A stretch of DNA of 64,000 nt from Augochlora pura (Eukaryota > Arthropoda > Insecta > Hymenoptera > Halictidae), in contig NC_135773.1 in assembly GCF_028453695.1 (NCBI RefSeq), positions 14,694,001 to 14,758,000 on the forward strand, given 5' to 3'. Positions 60,973 through 64,000 of this stretch are shown in pieces. The notes under the pieces were generated by a model, which saw only the letters and a list, made by a program, of their open reading frames with translations, had not been told where the DNA came from and searched no databases. Numbering within the stretch: the first letter of the stretch is position 1; each line of letters opens with the position of its first letter. The translations under genes and the position numbers were made by a program.

Positions 60973-63900
60973 TCCCCTCTCTCTCGCCGTTTTATCATGC
61001 GCTCTGTTTCATCCTTGTACCATGGGCGAGCTTTTCTCTCCTCGACCCTCTTAAATCCCGGACGATCCTTCTGGATTCGCTCCGTAAAAAGCCCGGAGAG
61101 ACACGGAAGACGCGCGGACGCGACGATCGCACAGGGGAAGGTGGATGGAAACGTGAAAGTGAATATTACGGTGCACGGTTATGAGTTCGACTTTCTTTAT
61201 GCAAAATATGGGATCGTGGTCGACCCACGTGTAACGTCTTGGTAACGAATCAATGTTAATAATAAATGTGATTTTCGTGGAATTATCTACAACGTTTTTA
61301 GGGATTACCTTTCTATTTCACTCTCGGAAAAACCGCGAGGAAGATGACAGTGGTTAATTCGTTCTGATCCAGGTCTAGAAATTACTGTGGTTCATATGTT
61401 GTGTAACGACTGATCTTTACCTAACGATTTTCATTTAACAAGTCGAGTACCCAATCTTAGCTACGAGAATTTTCACATCAAAGTCGCTTGCATAACGAAA
61501 CCGGAACTAGATAGTTAAGCATCCTAGTAACATTCGATTCGCTCAAATATATAGCGATACAAATGAACATTGAAAACTTAATTAAAAAATACTGTCACTG
61601 GACTCTATAAGAATGACTTTTTTATGGTTATGCAAGACTATTGGATGTATACACTGCTAACGATCTCAGATATCATTTAAATAGTGTACAAATAAATTCA
61701 GCGTTCACCTAACTAATAAAAATCATAAGCAAAACTTTCAAACTCTAAAAGACAAATTGAAAGCTACCATTCGAGTTCAATGAGACGACCGTAAAACTTA
61801 GACACTCGCTACTCGGCAAATCCCGAAAACGCGGCACGAGCTCGTTAATGAACTGTGATGCAAGAATCATTTGTTTCCGTGAACTATTCCTTCTCCGTCT
61901 GGTTTCCTGGACCGGCATGGTAAAAAGTATAGAGCGTAAGAGCCGAGGGATGGAAGAAGACGAAAAGGGGATTGCTGGAAGGGAGACACAGCCGCAGATA
62001 GAAATCCGGGAACAGAGACTCTGCGCTCTCTCCGTAACGAGACCGTCCTTAAAGGATAATAAGCTCGCGCGACGTTAATAGCTCCCGCATACGGACTCCG
62101 TTCGAGGGAGTCGCGTCTACGTAGAAGTGGATTTTCAATGTTCCTCTAGTGGATTTTGAAGAACGTCGCGAAATGAGAGTCAGCCCTCTGAAGGGAGCAC
62201 AGACCGCGCCGTGCCGAGCCGGTTAAATACCGGCTGGGGATGAATGTCGGCTAGTCCCTTGAAAAGGGCTGTTGAGATGGACGAAATCGGCAGCATTCAA
62301 TTGCCTCTTATTGTCCGAAATGACTTTGTCTGAAATGGCTAAGTGACGAATCGACGGGGGACGAACGATTTCAGACTGTTCGGCGTCTGGTTCATCGCGG
62401 TTCTAGGAAAACTGGGGAATAATTGCTGCTACACAGTTTCTGTGAAATTTTTTAGGCATTAAGTAAAATCGTCGCAAGCTTTCCAGGAGTGTAAGATAAC
62501 TGTGATAACAGCAGATCTTCGGCTTCTGCTAAAGCGTTTTCATAGTATTGGAATACCGTGGTAGAGAGGGTTAACGTATTGGTTTATAGGGGTCGTGTTA
62601 ACAGCAAGGTCAGCGACGACGAGATTACAGTCTAGAGATATAAATCTCGTAAGCAGTTTTATAGGCTTTTGTTATATAAATCTGCGGTTCTTAAGGACAC
62701 GAGCGTGCGTTCGCATATTGAAGTAATCGTCGAGGTTCGCTGGTACGTCAAAGGTCAAACGTCGTGCTCATGGGATAACATATGTTTCCTATGCAATTGT
62801 TCCTTCGTTATTAATAGAATTGTATTGGCGCGTATATTCAAAACACGCCGCGAGAGGACGCGTAACAAAGACAGCTTTCCGTCGGTTCATAGGAAAATCA
62901 ATTATTTCTTTCCATCGTAAAACCTCCGTCAGCTTCCAAGAACGGCGCTCTGCAGGGACTTCCGCGCTCTAATCGGTGACCATGGGTGACCCTGACTGAT
63001 CTTGAATTCCTCCTGCCGCAAGAAAGTATGTCACAGCAGCTGAGAAAGAAGTTAGTCACCTTTAAGTGTTCCGAATACTTTCACTGTACAAAATGGCCTC
63101 GCGTTTCATGGTCCAACGAGACATTGTTTCATTTTTGTCGCTGTTTTCTTACGTCTGTCGTTTCCGTTTACGCGAGAAACTTGGATCGGTAGTCTCTCGG
63201 CGATACATAGATCCGCGTGTATTCGCGAAAGGACGATGAAATGGTTTTAGGTGTTCTCGAACCGATCGAGTCGACGGGAGAGACACCGGAAGGCCCGACG
63301 CGAATCAGCGAGGAACGGAGCACGAGAAGCGCCGAGAGCGGGCTCACGGTAAAAGACGACCATTCCTAACGACACGGTCGGACAGACATCCTTGCACGGC
63401 GATTGGCCACGGTGTTATTAACAGTCGCCGCGAGACGACGTCGATTAACCTTTCACAAACGATGGGCAAAAACACGGGGAAAAGGGACGGCATGCGAACA
63501 AGAACGCTGAACGATCGGCTGCTGTCGGTGCGGCGAGAAAAAATATCGAGACGCGAGACGTTCTTCCGTGTTGTCTACGAATCCGGGCCACGATGTTTCA
63601 CGTTATTGAGTCGTTCTCTCGTTACAGTCTCGCGTCGAGCTTTTACTGCCTCTCGGACATCACCATCGCCGGGTTATGGGGTCATTATACAGTTGGCCAA
63701 ACATGTTTCACCGTACAGCTTTTTGGTTTCGCCGATAGCAGGTTGAAAAACCAGGGCCGTGGATACGAGCCGTGTCCTCAGCCTTCCATAATCGCCCTGC
63801 CGAGACGGAACCCTGCGCGCATTGACAGACCGTGCACAATCGGTTTGGTGTTGATTCAAATACAATATCATTGGTTTTTTCGATCCCTTGATGTGTCATT

Positions 63901-64000
63901 AGCTTGGCGAATACTCGACATTTTAGTACAAATGATTTGTTTGCCTTTCACAGAAATATTTAGTACAGAATTTTTATATTTCAATGTGACTTCTCTTCGC

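Larger units (their letters stand above)
19867..64000 (-). other. Fhos: Inferred Fhos intron upstream of the exon
   Basis: The acceptor TTGCAG beside 19866 closes an intron coming from the right. The preceding FHOD segment (a FPEP...RPP stretch followed by a GVHRLL-like stretch) was not found anywhere up to base 64000. The intron is therefore inferred to exceed 44 kb. An alternative is that the upstream exon is too diverged to spot by eye. Most transposon remnants and the candidate small open frames lie in this stretch. Confidence 0.5.
50784..64000. other. Intronic stretch, no gene seen
   Basis: Besides microsatellites (listed), this 13-kb stretch has no recognisable coding exon, RNA gene or complete transposon. 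Open frames such as 60646-61245 (199 codons, plus) and 57552-58046 (164 codons, minus) have compositions expected from CpG-rich DNA and no motifs. Confidence 0.55.

Noticed and set aside
60646..61245. 199-codon plus-strand open frame
   Set aside because: Runs through CT- and C-rich low-complexity sequence and shows no motif. The more natural-looking last 35 codons are not enough to support a gene.

Overview
The window looks like insect DNA, most probably from a hymenopteran (bee, ant or wasp). The evidence is moderate GC with abundant CpG and TpCpG words, AT-rich blocks alternating with CpG-rich blocks, many small non-autonomous DNA transposons, and a single recognisable coding exon with canonical splice sites. 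The species cannot be named from the sequence. A 100-base N run (21492-21591) is an assembly gap.

The one firm coding feature is a 110-nt internal exon on the minus strand at 19757-19866. It encodes part of the N-terminal GTPase-binding region of the FHOD-family formin (Fhos in flies, FHOD1/FHOD3 in vertebrates). I found neither the preceding exon to its right nor the following exon to its left. The simplest reading is therefore that almost the whole window is two very large Fhos introns: at least 44 kb upstream of the exon and at least 19.7 kb downstream. FHOD formins nucleate and bundle actin filaments, mainly in muscle sarcomeres and in cytoskeletal remodelling.

The rest is dominated by transposon remnants. 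They include: three copies of a roughly 0.6-0.7 kb AT-rich family, two of which end in a degraded tRNA-like tail and one of which has long inverted termini (995-1657, 26847-27516, 43635-44330); foldback elements (1673-1871, 10085-10487); Tc1/mariner-type MITEs (18426-18657, 33681-33924); three families of TTAA-flanked, piggyBac-like MITEs (13978-14248 and 29616-29794; 22664-22906 and 50519-50729; 36801-36922 and 44579-44722); a 5'-truncated R1-clade LINE with poly(A) tail and a perfect 13-bp target-site duplication (35344-36064); an older LINE reverse-transcriptase remnant (33929-34138); a two-copy, possibly LTR-like repeat (15179-15468, 47419-47820); and a LINE-like (AAT)n tail (near 48240-48350). 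Microsatellites and G-rich tracts are scattered through the window.

Several short open frames inside the introns look protein-like and may be nested small genes or exons, but none is proven. The best is a 60-codon minus-strand frame with a clear signal peptide (47036-47218). Others are a 56-codon frame at 41215-41385, a 75-codon frame behind a TATA-like box at 45696-45923, and a possible terminal exon at 24927-25083. Most long open frames lie in CpG-rich DNA where stop codons are rare, and I do not accept them as genes. No rRNA, intact tRNA, CRISPR array or bacterial-type operon is present.
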